A stretch of DNA of 64,000 nt from Bacillota bacterium (lineage in GTDB: Bacteria; Bacillota; DTU065), in assembly GCA_018435125.1 (NCBI GenBank), contig JAHDNZ010000011.1, forward strand, positions 1 to 64,000, given 5' to 3'. The position numbers and the translations under genes were made by a program. Below the pieces are notes generated by a model. That model ran no database searches. It had not been told where the DNA came from and saw only the letters and a list, made by a program, of their open reading frames with translations. Shown one piece after another: positions 33,830 to 41,755 of the stretch (positions are counted from its first letter, which is position 1; each line of letters begins with the position of its first letter).

Positions 33830-34721
33830 CCTTGGTGGTGCTAAGCTTAGAAATCGTTTTATGAGTGCTTCGGGTTGTTTTGGTTATGGAAAAGAGTTTG
33901 CCAAGGTTATGGATCTTAACACTTTGGGTGCAATTGTAGTTAAAGGTTTAAGTCTAAAACCCTGGCCGGGCAATAAAGGTGTTAGGGTTGCAGAAACTCC
34001 GGCTGGGATGTTAAACGCTATCGGCCTTGAAAACCCCGGGGTAGATTATTTTATTGATCATTATCTGCCTTTTTTAAAAGCTAAAGATATTCCCATTGTG
34101 GTCAATATTGTCGGACACAGCCTAGATGAATATATTCAAGTTGCTCGCAGATTAGAAAAAACCGGAGTTGAAGCTTTAGAACTCAATATCTCCTGCCCTA
34201 ATGTTAAAGAAGGGGGCATAGCTTTTGGTACTTCACCTACAAAAGCTTTTTCTGTAGTAAAGGCCGTAAGAGAGCAATCAACTCTACCACTTTGGGTCAA
34301 GCTCTCTCCCAATGTCACAGATATTGTGGAGATAGCCTGTGCCGTCAAAGATGCAGGAGCTGATGCTTTAACCCTAATCAATACCCTAACCGGTATGGTA
34401 ATTGATATTACAACCGGCAAACCCCTGCTTGGAAATGTTACCGGGGGCTTGTCGGGTCCGGCTATTCGACCGATTGCCATACGCATGGTCTATCAAGTAG
34501 CCACTAAAGTAGACTTGCCTATTATTGGGGTTGGCGGGATAAGTTCACTCTCGGATGCTTTGGAGTTTTTTATGGCCGGAGCCTCTGCTGTTCAGGTAGG
34601 CGCAGCATTGTTTAGAGACCCACTTCTTTTAGAAAGACTACCTAAGGAATTAGAGGATTATTTAAAACAAAGACAGTTATCCATAGAAGAGGTTATAGGC
34701 CTTGCAAGGAGGAGTGTCTAA
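33822..34721 (+). CDS. pyrD: dihydroorotate dehydrogenase B catalytic subunit
   Basis: FMN enzyme oxidising dihydroorotate to orotate, fourth step. About 299 residues. The type 1B active-site Cys lies in ELNISCPNVKEGG, with FMN-binding GVGGISS...VQVGAALF near the C-terminus. GTG 33822 is chosen because GGGGTG lies 6 bases before it; GTG 33813 in the same frame is also possible. It overlaps the 3' end of pyrK, its partner subunit. Confidence 0.95.
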   Translation: MIDLGGAKLRNRFMSASGCFGYGKEFAKVMDLNTLGAIVVKGLSLKPWPGNKGVRVAETPAGMLNAIGLENPGVDYFIDHYLPFLKAKDIPIVVNIVGHSLDEYIQVARRLEKTGVEALELNISCPNVKEGGIAFGTSPTKAFSVVKAVREQSTLPLWVKLSPNVTDIVEIACAVKDAGADALTLINTLTGMVIDITTGKPLLGNVTGGLSGPAIRPIAIRMVYQVATKVDLPIIGVGGISSLSDALEFFMAGASAVQVGAALFRDPLLLERLPKELEDYLKQRQLSIEEVIGLARRSV

Positions 34722-35419
34722 TGTTGGAACGAATTTATCTGGCTCTTGATTTTCCGAATAAAACTCAAGCTGAAAATCTACTAAAAAAGTTGCCTCAAGG
34801 ATTAGGTATAAAAATAGGGTTGGAACTGTTTCTCAAAGAGGGTTTGGATTTTGTGAAGAAAATAAAGGCTGCTGGTTATAATGTTTTTTTGGATTTGAAG
34901 TTTCATGATATTCCCAATACAGTCTTTCAGGCAGTCAAGCAAGTAGCAGATAGTTGTGATCTGTTAAATGTCCATGCTATCGGTGGAATAGAGATGCTAA
35001 AAGCTGCCAAAGAAGCAAGCCTAAACACAGTTAAACCACCCAAACTGCTTGGTGTTACTGTTCTTACCTCTATAAATGCAAAGACCTGGTCTTTGATGGG
35101 TGGGCAAGGTACAATTGCTGAAGCTGTCGAAAAAAGAGCTCTTTTATGTCATGAAGCAGGGCTTGATGGTGTAGTTGCTTCACCTTTAGAGGTACCACTT
35201 GTCAAAGCTATATGTGGTGAGAAGTTTCTTACAGTTGTACCGGGGATTAGACCAAAAGGAGAAGTACAGGGAGATCAAAAAAGAGTAGCTACACCAAAAG
35301 AGGCTATCGCAAAAGGTGCAGATTATTTGGTTATCGGTCGGCCTATTACTAGAGCTTCGGATCCGGCTAGAGCTCTTGAAGCTATATTAAGGGAGATTAA
35401 AGATGATGGAAGAAATTAG
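34721..35419 (+). CDS. pyrF: orotidine-5'-phosphate decarboxylase
   Basis: Last step to UMP. The 232-residue TIM-barrel protein has the catalytic DLKFHDIPNTV (about 59-69) with the D-K-D array, the N-terminal LALDFP and the phosphate-binding VPGIRP...VIGRPITRA. ATG overlaps the pyrD stop by one base (TAATG). Start supported by GGAGG about 10 bases upstream. Confidence 0.97.
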   Translation: MLERIYLALDFPNKTQAENLLKKLPQGLGIKIGLELFLKEGLDFVKKIKAAGYNVFLDLKFHDIPNTVFQAVKQVADSCDLLNVHAIGGIEMLKAAKEASLNTVKPPKLLGVTVLTSINAKTWSLMGGQGTIAEAVEKRALLCHEAGLDGVVASPLEVPLVKAICGEKFLTVVPGIRPKGEVQGDQKRVATPKEAIAKGADYLVIGRPITRASDPARALEAILREIKDDGRN

Positions 35420-35990
35420 AGATATTTTTGAAAGTGTGGGTGCTATTTTAGAGGGTCACTTTCAACTTACCAGTGGTAGACATAGCAACACCTATATCCA
35501 ATGTGCTAGAGTTTTAGAAAACCCGGTCGTAACAGAGAAACTAGTTTCAAAGTGGGTTAAAAAACTTAACCAGTCGGAAAAGCTCTCTTGCGATGTAGTT
35601 GTAGGGCCGGCGGTAGGCGGTATTATTCTTAGTTACGAATTAGGCAAACAGTTAAAAAAAAGAGCTATCTTTGCCGAAAGAGAAGCCGGAAAGTTGGCCT
35701 TGAGGCGTTTATTTACAATCGAACCTGGTGATAGAGTAATTGTAGTTGAAGATGTGGTAACTACAGGGGGCTCTGTCCTTGAAACCATGGATCTGGTAAA
35801 ATCTAAAGGTGGAGAAATTGTTGCTGTTTGTTCTTTAGTTGATCGGGGTAGTAATTTTAATCCCGGAGTTTTGTATCTGCCTTTGTTAAAAATAGAGGTA
35901 GCCAGTTTCCAAAAAGAAGAATGTCCTCTCTGCCAAAAAGGAATAGCAATAGAGATACCGGGAAGCAGAAGATTAAAAGAGCAGCCATGA
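35403..35990 (+). CDS. pyrE: orotate phosphoribosyltransferase
   Basis: Fifth step: orotate plus PRPP gives OMP. The 195 residues include FQLTSGRHSNTYIQ and the PRPP loop VIVVEDVVTTGGSV (about 115-128). The C-terminus carries an extra CPLCQKG motif seen in the clostridial/archaeal-like PyrE group. It overlaps pyrF by 17 bases. The operon terminator overlaps its last codons. Confidence 0.96.
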   Translation: MMEEIRDIFESVGAILEGHFQLTSGRHSNTYIQCARVLENPVVTEKLVSKWVKKLNQSEKLSCDVVVGPAVGGIILSYELGKQLKKRAIFAEREAGKLALRRLFTIEPGDRVIVVEDVVTTGGSVLETMDLVKSKGGEIVAVCSLVDRGSNFNPGVLYLPLLKIEVASFQKEECPLCQKGIAIEIPGSRRLKEQP

Positions 35991-36003
35991 AGCTGTTCTT
36001 TTT
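35979..36003 (+). terminator. terminator of the pyr operon
   Basis: GAGCAGC (35979-35985) / GCTGTTC (35992-35998) with one G-T pair, then TTTTT. The stem overlaps the pyrE stop. Confidence 0.8.
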
Positions 36004-36195
36004 GTTCTGGAGGAATAGATCTTTGCAGTAGAGAAATAATATATTGTTAGCCAAAAAAATTCTTAGTGGGTATTTAGGTAGTAAACAGTAAAAATTATTT
36101 AAATTCTCAGCCAAACACCTGTTATTTGCTAGCTGAAATATTACTTAAAAAAGCCAAGGCCATAGATAGTGCTGCTATTTAGAAGGAGGATAACT

Positions 36196-37296
36196 GTGAA
36201 GGTTTTGAAAAACTGCACTCTGGTTTTACCGGAGAGAATAGTTAAAGGATATGTAATAATTGAAGGCCATTTCATCTCAGAAGTAGGCCTAGGTGAATGT
36301 CCTTATAAGGGTGAAGATTTAAACGGAGATTTCTTAGTACCTGGATATATTGATCTACATGTACATGGTGGTGCAGGGGCAGGTTTTGAAGTAGCTGATC
36401 CTCACGCCTGTCATAGGGCCGCTGATTTTCATCTAAAGCATGGCACAACATCCTTATTAATGGGTGTTGAAGGTACCCTTAATGATTTGGAAAATTCTCT
36501 ACCGATAAAAATGCCTGAAAATGCGGTAGGTATTTTTATGGAAGGACCTTTTCTTAGTCCTAAGCGTCCCGGAGCTATTGATCCGAAATTTCTGCAGGAG
36601 CCAGACCCAGTAGCTTTAGATGATTTTCTAAAACGTTTTCGCACCCAAATATCTTATATGGCCATAGCACCGGAATTGCCTGAGGCTGAAAAGCTGATCA
36701 AGGTTGCTCTAAAACATGGTGTTGTGGTATCTTCAGGTCATACAGTTGCTACAATAGAGCAGCTTTTTCAAGCTATAACTTGGGGTGTGACATCGGTTTG
36801 CCATACCTTTAATGGCATGCCTCCAATGCACCACAGAGAACCCGGTGTAGTAGGCGGAGCGCTTTTATATGACGAGCTTACTACTGAGATTATTTGTGAT
36901 GGATTTCATATTCATCCTGATGTCGTTAGATTACTTTTTAAGGTTAAACCTTACGATAAAGTTTTAGCTATTACCGATTCGGTTAGCTTAAATGGTATGC
37001 CAGATGGTCAGTATGGTAGGCGAACAGTTAAAGGTAAACAAATCATGCTAACCAATGGGACTACAATTGCCGGTAGTTCATTAACTATGGATCAGGCTGT
37101 AAGAAATATGGTTAGTTGGGGATTGGATTTGGTAAGTGTAATCAGAAGTGCTACCTACAACCCTGCCAAAGCTATAGGACTAGCAGACAGAGGTAGTATT
37201 AAAGAAGATCTCAGGGCGGATCTTTTAAGACTAGATCAACAGTTAAATTTGGTAGAGATTTACTTAAAAGGAGAACAAATAAGTTGGAACGATTGA
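36196..37296 (+). CDS. nagA: N-acetylglucosamine-6-phosphate deacetylase
   Basis: Deacetylates GlcNAc-6-P in amino-sugar and cell-wall recycling. The 366-residue amidohydrolase has DLHVHGGAGAGFE (about 48), EGPFLSP, SSGHTVATIEQ, VCHTFNGMPPMHHR, EIICDGFHIHP and AITDSVSLNGMPDGQYG. GTG start 36196 directly after AAGGAGGA. Neighbouring secreted proteins and the ABC importer suggest uptake of amino-sugar-containing oligomers, but no nagB is in view. Confidence 0.95.
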   Translation: MKVLKNCTLVLPERIVKGYVIIEGHFISEVGLGECPYKGEDLNGDFLVPGYIDLHVHGGAGAGFEVADPHACHRAADFHLKHGTTSLLMGVEGTLNDLENSLPIKMPENAVGIFMEGPFLSPKRPGAIDPKFLQEPDPVALDDFLKRFRTQISYMAIAPELPEAEKLIKVALKHGVVVSSGHTVATIEQLFQAITWGVTSVCHTFNGMPPMHHREPGVVGGALLYDELTTEIICDGFHIHPDVVRLLFKVKPYDKVLAITDSVSLNGMPDGQYGRRTVKGKQIMLTNGTTIAGSSLTMDQAVRNMVSWGLDLVSVIRSATYNPAKAIGLADRGSIKEDLRADLLRLDQQLNLVEIYLKGEQISWND

Positions 37297-37622
37297 TGAT
37301 TAAAGTAACGAACTTTTAAAGTTGAGTGATAAAGGATGTTTTTTTCAAGTTAAATATAGCCAACCTATTAAAGAGATTGGGAAAAAGGCTGTATAGAATA
37401 ATAAGATCAATAAAACAGTATAATTTACTACAATGTCTAATTTGAGAAGGAAGAAATTTCTTCTTGTCGAAAACTTAGTTGAGAACTAACGCAAGAAAAC
37501 TGATTGGTCTAGACAGGCTAAAGACCGTTGGTTTTTACTCAGAGCGTTTTTTCAGAGTCTTTTGAATACCATTATAAGGGGGGGAAAGAGCATGTTACCT
37601 TAACTAGGTACATGCTGAGCAG
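37297..37622 (+). promoter_or_regulatory. structured leader of the gene at 37623, with SD, hairpin, start
   Basis: This stretch holds a TATAAT (37419-37424) without a clear -35, a palindrome GAAGAAATTTCTTC (37450-37463), TTAGTT/AACTAA (37473-37487) and GGTCT/AGACC (near 37507-37527). A strong SD AAGGGGGGG (37576-37584) is followed by hairpin AGCATG-t-TACCT (37589-37600) / AGGTACATGCT (37606-37616). The ATG is 6 bases beyond the hairpin. The SD is also well spaced for a 3-codon frame at 37592 (ATG TTA CCT TAA). Confidence 0.5.
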
Positions 37623-38222
37623 ATGAAGAGAACTACAGCTTTGTTTCTGATCATGTTGTTGGTTCTATCTTTGGGAGTTAGTGGTATGGCAGCAAAAGTT
37701 AAGTTTGCTAAAATGGAAGACTATGGAGAAAACATAGGTAATGGCAGTTGGGAAGATGTTAAAGGTGCTTGGATTCCAGGCCCACAAGATCAATCTTGGC
37801 TAAGATCCCATAAAAAATATAAGAATTTCATTTTAGAATTCGATGCTATATTAAACGGGCGTACTTTAGTTCTTGTACGTAGTACAATCGAGGGAGTTCC
37901 CTATTACTTTGGCTCTGGAATTGACTTAGTATCTGCATCCGATATTCGAATGCGTCGCTGGGAAGATGGCGGCTGGGCACCAGCTCATAACCATTCTGCT
38001 GAGATAATTACTCCTATAGCTTGGGGAGATCCCGTCCATTTCCAAGTCACTGTAAAAGGTGATATTGTAAGATTTGTTATTACTACTGAAGACGGCGATG
38101 TTGTAATTGACGATGAGGTTGAAGCCGGTGAATTTTTAGAAGCTGGTTATATCTGGCTGCGTTCAACAAGTCCAAGTGCAGAAACCATAATCGAAAATCT
38201 AACTATAGAAGAACTCAAGTAA
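37623..38222 (+). CDS. secreted LamG/DUF1080-like protein
   Basis: A 199-residue exported protein with a signal peptide (1 to about 24, ending SGMAA). The single beta-rich domain resembles the concanavalin-like DUF1080 / 3-keto-disaccharide hydrolase fold: FILEFDAILNGRTLVLVRS, YYFGSGIDL, PVHFQVTVKGDIVRFVI and AGYIWLRSTSPSAETIIENLTI. It may bind or cleave carbohydrate, but catalytic residues cannot be assigned. The unusual translation start region is described under 37297-37622. A strong terminator follows at 38235, so it is monocistronic. Confidence 0.72.
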   Translation: MKRTTALFLIMLLVLSLGVSGMAAKVKFAKMEDYGENIGNGSWEDVKGAWIPGPQDQSWLRSHKKYKNFILEFDAILNGRTLVLVRSTIEGVPYYFGSGIDLVSASDIRMRRWEDGGWAPAHNHSAEIITPIAWGDPVHFQVTVKGDIVRFVITTEDGDVVIDDEVEAGEFLEAGYIWLRSTSPSAETIIENLTIEELK

Positions 38223-38234
38223 AAACTTAATTCT

Positions 38235-38266
38235 AAAAGAGAGAGGGTGTTTACCCTCTCTCTTTT
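38235..38266 (+). terminator. terminator after the LamG/DUF1080-like gene
   Basis: AAAAGAGAGAGGGT (38235-38248) / ACCCTCTCTCTTTT (38253-38266), 14-bp perfect stem, loop GTTT. Confidence 0.9.
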
Positions 38267-38884
38267 AATTTATCGAGTGCCACACATGTCTATTAATTTG
38301 CTGGAAGCATTGTCAAAGGGAAAATGTAAAATAGAATATTCGAAGTTATAAACGTAAACGTTTTATGGCTTACAGGTATTCAAAGACCTTCTCAACCAAA
38401 CTAGTTAGAAGATCTTTCTTATGCAGTTTTATGCCATGAGTTATGGCAAAACTCAGGGTTCGCTATTTATTAAGCTTGATTTACCAAACTTTGCTCCCAT
38501 ATACGTTAAAAACAAAGGGAGAAAATGGTTCACTATTCCTAATTAACTATGGTTAACTAGATATCGAAGAAACATAATGTATACATTCTGTTAAAGGTTT
38601 AAGTATAGGCTGTTATATTTGTCTTTTACGAAACATTAGTGCATAATGGAATAATAGAAGGCATTCCTTTAAGCAAAGTCATCGAAAAAGCACTTCTCGG
38701 GACGAAAAAAACCAAATATGGACTATAAAACAGGGTTTTTGCAACGGATATAGAAATGTATTAAGAAGGAATTGCTTTATGTATAGAGAATATATATTCT
38801 TAAACCCTGGATTAATAACCATACTAAGCTCGCTAGTAATGTTTTACAGAACAGGGTAGTTTCGAAGTAAAAACGGCTTCGATC
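38267..38884. other. long gene-free stretch before the transporter operon
   Basis: No gene recognised in 618 bases. A palindrome AAACGT-AA-ACGTTT (38350-38363) resembles operators of LacI-family sugar regulators, which often carry a central CG. It lies about 520 bases upstream of the mapped promoter. I looked for a remnant of a conventional binding-protein gene here and saw none. Confidence 0.4.
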
Positions 38885-38914
38885 TTGGAATGGAGTAGAA
38901 ACAAACGCTATAAT
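38885..38914 (+). promoter_or_regulatory. promoter of the ABC importer operon
   Basis: TTGGAA (38885-38890), 18 bases, TATAAT (38909-38914), 43 bases before the ATG at 38957. Confidence 0.65.
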
Positions 38915-38956
38915 ACTCCATCCAAAAATTCTACATCTTTTAAGGGGGATTAGTTA

Positions 38957-40654
38957 ATGAAAGGAAAAAACAGATTATCTTATTACACGGTGCTGTTGGC
39001 TTTAGTCTGTTTAATAGCTAGCTCGACGTTGGCGGTGTCTTATTCCGAAAAAGGACCTAAAGCCGATGAAATTTTATTTCCTATCTACACTACTGATGAA
39101 ACTAGAATGTTTGCAATTATGACTGGTCAAGTTGATATCTATCCAGGCTTAACCAAGCCAGCTGAGATTAACACGCTTAAGTTGCAGAAAAAAATTGAGA
39201 TAACACAAAATATGGGTTACCATATGTTCTATGGTGCTTTTAATACCGGCAGATGGCCTTTGTCAGAAAAGGCCTTCAGACAAGCGTTTTCTCATTTAAT
39301 TAACCGCGAGAAGATCATTCTCAATCTCTTTGAGGGTTATATGCTACCTCTTGATAGCTTAGTACCACAATCCTCAAACTATTATTTTGACCAGATTAAA
39401 AAATACGAATACAATCCTAAGAAGGCCGCTAAAATTCTTGACGATGCAGGCTTTAAGATGGGTTCAAATGGTATCCGAATTGATCCTAAAACCGGCAAAG
39501 AAATGGCAAAAATCGAATTTCTAACTCCACTTTATGAAGTGGCTGCAACATCTGCAGAAATTGGTAAAATGTTGGTTCAAGAAGCTAATAAAATTGGCTT
39601 ACCTATGGTTGCTACTCCTCTAGACTTTAATGTAATCATTAGTAAGCTCGATGTCTTTGATTTTGATATGTTTATTTTAGCTTGGGGTTTAAGCCGCGAA
39701 CCTGATCACCTATACAGTTTCTTCCATTCTTCTATGGCTGTAGAAGAAGGTTATAATACAACTCAAACCAAGGTTCCTGAAATCGATAAAGAACTCGAAG
39801 CTTTGCTTTATGCAACCAACAAAGCGGATTTTGCTAAAGCAGCTAATAAGTCACAGATTCTTTTAGCTGACCATGCACCTTACTTCCCGCTTTATAGCCG
39901 TCCATATATGGATGCCTTTAGAAAAGATAAGGTAAAAGGTTATGTTTCAATGATGGGTTATGGTGCTGCTGCATATCAAAACCTCTGGACAACAATAAAT
40001 ATTGAAACTGTAAACGGTGGCGGTACTGTTCGCTGGATACTTCCAGAAGTACCAGGTACCTTAAATCCAAGTACTGCTTCCTCCGCCTATGAATGGGAGA
40101 TCCTCGGCCGTATTATGGATATGCCTTTTGCCTATGATCCAGAGACAGCTGCTGATAAACCAAACTGGGTTGTAAAGTACAAAGAAGAGACTTGGAAATA
40201 TACAGATCCTGAAACTAAAGAAGTTGTTCCTAATGCTGCTGTTGTTACCTACAATATGCGCAATGATGTAAAATGGCACGACGGCGTACCATTTACTGCT
40301 AAAGATGTTAAATTTACTATAGAGTATCTACGCGATAATAAGGTTGCACGTTATCTAGGTAGTACAAAAGATGTAGTAAAAGTAGAGACTCCTGATGATT
40401 ATACTGTGGTTGTTTACTCTGCAACACCTGGGTTCCTCCACTTGTATGATATTCAAGGCCTGCCATGGCTAGCGCCTCATATCTGGAAGGATGTAAAAGA
40501 CTATAAAGCATTCCAGCCATGGAAGGAAGATCATCCAACAGTTAAAGGCTTGACTAAACTTATTGGTATTGGACCATTTGTATTCAAAGAATACAAAGTT
40601 GGCGAATATGTCAGGTTGGAAAAATTCAAGGATTATTGGAGATTAAGCCTGTAG
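38957..40654 (+). CDS. family 5 solute-binding protein, circularly permuted
   Basis: Extracellular binding protein of a peptide/oligosaccharide ABC importer (SBP_bac_5). The 565 residues start with a signal peptide (1 to about 27). Residues 31-350 correspond to the normal C-terminal part: KGPKADEI, TGQVDIYPG, FRQAFSHLINREKI, AWGLSREPDHLYSFFH and APYFPLYSRPY...VKGYV. Residues 354-562 correspond to the normal N-terminal part: GGGTVRWILPEVPGTLNP, VKWHDGVPFTAKDVKFTIEYL and GIGPFVFKEYKVGEYVRLEKFKDYWR. Conventional members have the opposite order. Total length and motif set are complete, so it is a permutation, not a deletion. GGGGG precedes the ATG. First gene of the operon; there is no lipobox. 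Confidence 0.88.
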   Translation: MKGKNRLSYYTVLLALVCLIASSTLAVSYSEKGPKADEILFPIYTTDETRMFAIMTGQVDIYPGLTKPAEINTLKLQKKIEITQNMGYHMFYGAFNTGRWPLSEKAFRQAFSHLINREKIILNLFEGYMLPLDSLVPQSSNYYFDQIKKYEYNPKKAAKILDDAGFKMGSNGIRIDPKTGKEMAKIEFLTPLYEVAATSAEIGKMLVQEANKIGLPMVATPLDFNVIISKLDVFDFDMFILAWGLSREPDHLYSFFHSSMAVEEGYNTTQTKVPEIDKELEALLYATNKADFAKAANKSQILLADHAPYFPLYSRPYMDAFRKDKVKGYVSMMGYGAAAYQNLWTTINIETVNGGGTVRWILPEVPGTLNPSTASSAYEWEILGRIMDMPFAYDPETAADKPNWVVKYKEETWKYTDPETKEVVPNAAVVTYNMRNDVKWHDGVPFTAKDVKFTIEYLRDNKVARYLGSTKDVVKVETPDDYTVVVYSATPGFLHLYDIQGLPWLAPHIWKDVKDYKAFQPWKEDHPTVKGLTKLIGIGPFVFKEYKVGEYVRLEKFKDYWRLSL

Positions 40655-40682
40655 AGTTTTCTTAAACATTAAAAATGTGTTT

Positions 40683-40705
40683 GCCGCCCTCATTTTGGGG
40701 GCGGC
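40683..40705 (+). promoter_or_regulatory. GC-rich hairpin between binding-protein and permease genes
   Basis: GCCGCCC (40683-40689) / GGGCGGC (40699-40705) with a 9-base loop and no T run. Such hairpins after binding-protein genes often protect the upstream mRNA, giving more binding protein than permease. Confidence 0.65.
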
Positions 40706-40771
40706 GCACCTTTGATAGGATCCCTAAAAGCCATTTGGGCAAAAGTGGCAAAGCTACGAGGTGATTTGCAA

Positions 40772-41755
40772 GTGAATTTTGGTTCTTATATTTTACGCAG
40801 GGTAATATACGCCCTAATTGTTTTGTTTGTTATTATAACTGTAAACTTCTTCATCTTCCGTGTTATGCCGGGGGATCCAGTCAAAATGATTATCGATCCT
40901 AAGATGAAACCGGAAGTGCGAGAAGCTCTTTATGAACAATATGGGTTAAAAAAACCAATGTCTGAGCAGTACTTTCTTTATTTAAAAAATCTTTTAACCT
41001 TAAATCTTGGACTTTCTTTTACAACCAGTCGTCCTATTATGGATGAACTTCTGGAAAGATTGCCAAATACTCTTAAATTGCTGGGTATTGCCTTGATTTT
41101 AGAAATACTTATTGGTGTATCGGTGGGTATATTTGCCGCATCTAAAAGAGGTTCGGCTGTAGAGACCTTTGTTACAAGTGCTGGTCTATTTACCCATGCG
41201 GTACCGGGTTTCTTTTTTCAATTAATACTACTGCTTCTTTTTGGGTTTTTAATACCTATTTTCCCAATTCGCGGAACAATGTCAGCTCCACCACCAGTTG
41301 GTGCCTGGGCACAGTTATTAGATCGCATTCATCACTTAATTCTTCCTGTCTTTAGTCTCGTGATTATTAATTTTGGTTATTGGGCTTTATATACTCGTAA
41401 TGCTATGGTTGAGGCTTTAGGTCAAGACTATATTGTTACAGCCCGCGCAAAGGGACTTAGCAAAAAGACAGTTCTCAGACATCATGCTTTTAGAAGTATA
41501 TTGCCACCAATAATTACTATCATTTTCCTCAGCTTACCGGGGATTATTTCTGGTGCTGTGGTGACAGAAACAATCTTTTCATGGTTTGGCGTTGGCAGAT
41601 ATCTACTAGATGCTGTTTTAAAACAGGATTACCCAGCAGCTCAAGGTGCATTTTACTTTATTGCTTTACTAACAATTATTTCAAACTTTGTGGCTGATAT
41701 TGTATACGGTTTAGTAGATCCTCGCATTAGAGTTGGCGGAGGTGAGGGCAAATGA
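40772..41755 (+). CDS. ABC transporter permease, OppB/DppB type
   Basis: First membrane subunit of the importer, 327 residues. The N-terminal pattern SYILRRVIYALIVLFVIITVNFFIFRVMPGDP is typical of DppB/OppB, as is the EAA loop region DYIVTARAKGLSKKTVLRHHAFRS. Six TMs are apparent. Start chosen as GTG 40772, 7 bases after GAGGTGA; a TTG at 40712 lacks an SD. Its end overlaps the next permease by 4 bases. Confidence 0.92.
   Translation: MNFGSYILRRVIYALIVLFVIITVNFFIFRVMPGDPVKMIIDPKMKPEVREALYEQYGLKKPMSEQYFLYLKNLLTLNLGLSFTTSRPIMDELLERLPNTLKLLGIALILEILIGVSVGIFAASKRGSAVETFVTSAGLFTHAVPGFFFQLILLLLFGFLIPIFPIRGTMSAPPPVGAWAQLLDRIHHLILPVFSLVIINFGYWALYTRNAMVEALGQDYIVTARAKGLSKKTVLRHHAFRSILPPIITIIFLSLPGIISGAVVTETIFSWFGVGRYLLDAVLKQDYPAAQGAFYFIALLTIISNFVADIVYGLVDPRIRVGGGEGK

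Noticed and set aside
38957-40654. Explaining the swapped binding-protein halves as two adjacent gene fragments or a collapsed repeat
   Set aside because: There is one open frame with a signal peptide at the start and no stop or frameshift at the junction. Collapse of tandem copies would give the normal order, not the reverse. Misassembly still needs a read check, listed under the finding.
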